DNA from: Lentisphaeria bacterium
GTDB taxonomy: Bacteria > Verrucomicrobiota > Lentisphaeria > Oligosphaerales > Oligosphaeraceae
Length of the DNA stretch: 6,140 nt
Assembly (NCBI GenBank): GCA_016302725.1
Contig: JAEDNB010000127.1
Span: forward strand, 1 to 6,140
Reading direction: 5' to 3'
Made by a program: the position numbers and the translations under genes
Notes under the pieces: model-generated
Seen by the model: only the letters and a program-made list of their open reading frames with translations
Told to the model about the DNA's origin: nothing
The model's database searches: none
Part shown: piece after piece, positions 5,731 through 6,140 of the stretch
Layout: every line of letters starts with the position of its first letter
How positions within the stretch are numbered: the stretch's first letter is position 1

Positions 5731-6140
5731 CTAGACCGAGAAGCGGACGAAGCAGCAGTCGCCATCCTGCATGACGTATTCCTTTCCCTCGATGCGGAGT
5801 TTTCCCGCCTCCTTGGCGGCGTTCCAACTTCCATGGGCCATCAGGTCGTCGTAGGAGATTACCTCCATGCGGATGAAGCCCCTCTGCATGTCCGTGTGGA
5901 TTTTTCCGGCAGCCACGGGGGCGGTGGCCCCGGCGGTCACCGTCCAGGCGTGGGTTTCATCGGGGCCGGTGGTGAAGAAGGTGAGGTAGTTGAGCATCCG
6001 GTATCCTGTGTGGATTACCTGCTGCAGCCCGCTCTCCCGGATGCCCAGGTCTTCCATGAAGGCCTGCGCCTCCTCTGGGGAGAGCCCCTGGAGTTCCGTC
6101 TCGAACTTGGCGCAGACGGGGATGACCTCCATGCCATACT
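5731..6140 (-). CDS. ychF: Ribosome-binding ATPase/GTPase YchF (Obg family), C-terminal part
   Basis: YchF/Ola1 is a universally conserved Obg-family P-loop protein that prefers ATP and binds ribosomes. About 136 C-terminal residues are in the window; the G domain and the start lie beyond position 6140. Seen: 'VCAKFETELQGLSPEEA', 'FMEDLGIRESGLQQVI', 'GYRMLNYLTFFTTGPDET.AW', 'GATAPVAAGKIHTDMQRGFIRMEVISYDDL', 'GKLRIEGKEYVMQDGD' and the end 'CCFVRFSV'. This covers the end of the helical domain and the entire TGS domain, and matches the family nearly motif for motif. The only mild oddity is the last strand, 'DCCFVRFSV' where 'D..HFRFNV' is usual. The stop is TAG (complement of 5731-5733). yicC follows 18 bases downstream in the same direction, so ychF is probably the first visible gene of a housekeeping operon. 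The ATG at 6132 is internal. Confidence 0.96.
   Translation of the reverse strand, partial: YGMEVIPVCAKFETELQGLSPEEAQAFMEDLGIRESGLQQVIHTGYRMLNYLTFFTTGPDETHAWTVTAGATAPVAAGKIHTDMQRGFIRMEVISYDDLMAHGSWNAAKEAGKLRIEGKEYVMQDGDCCFVRFSV

Noticed and set aside
5023..5734. Overlapping plus-strand open frames of 185 and 197 codons opposite yicC
   Set aside because: They are antisense shadows with low-complexity products. The minus strand encodes a complete, well-conserved YicC with its own Shine-Dalgarno sequence.

Overview
The window comes from a GC-rich bacterial chromosome. It holds four plus-strand genes (positions 1-4704) that converge on two minus-strand housekeeping genes (4834-6140). The plus strand is strikingly pyrimidine-rich, both in its codons (mostly C-ending) and in its short intergenic gaps. 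The YicC protein has a 'VNSRKQ' form of the N-terminal motif that I associate from memory with Verrucomicrobia/Lentisphaerae-type bacteria. That group is also known for very large sets of unusual glycosidase genes, so a PVC-superphylum organism such as a Lentisphaerota member is my best guess, held with low to moderate confidence.

Plus-strand block. The end of a large glycosidase-like protein (1-578) is followed by a phosphatidylserine decarboxylase (psd, 605-1516). Next come a GH2-type TIM-barrel glycosidase without the usual N-terminal sugar-binding domain (1576-3954) and a stand-alone family-9-like carbohydrate-binding protein (4033-4704). The gaps are 26, 59 and 78 bases, so the block could be one operon. 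The two complete carbohydrate genes have no visible signal peptide, which points to intracellular handling of sugars or oligosaccharides. psd makes phosphatidylethanolamine and has no obvious link to the sugar genes.

Minus-strand block. The C-terminal end of the ribosome-associated ATPase/GTPase YchF (edge-5731) is followed after 18 bases by the YicC-family RNA-metabolism protein (5712-4834), which has a textbook Shine-Dalgarno sequence. A hairpin followed by nine T's (4709-4769) lies between the two convergent blocks and probably terminates the plus-strand transcript.

The points most worth a second look are as follows. The three visible plus-strand starts have polypyrimidine leaders without Shine-Dalgarno sequences, unlike yicC. 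The glycosidase stop codon (TGA) is in the same frame as the downstream carbohydrate-binding gene, with 26 open, proline-rich codons and a strong hairpin between them. I found no CRISPR array, tRNA, rRNA or mobile element, and no clear evidence of a wholly new system.
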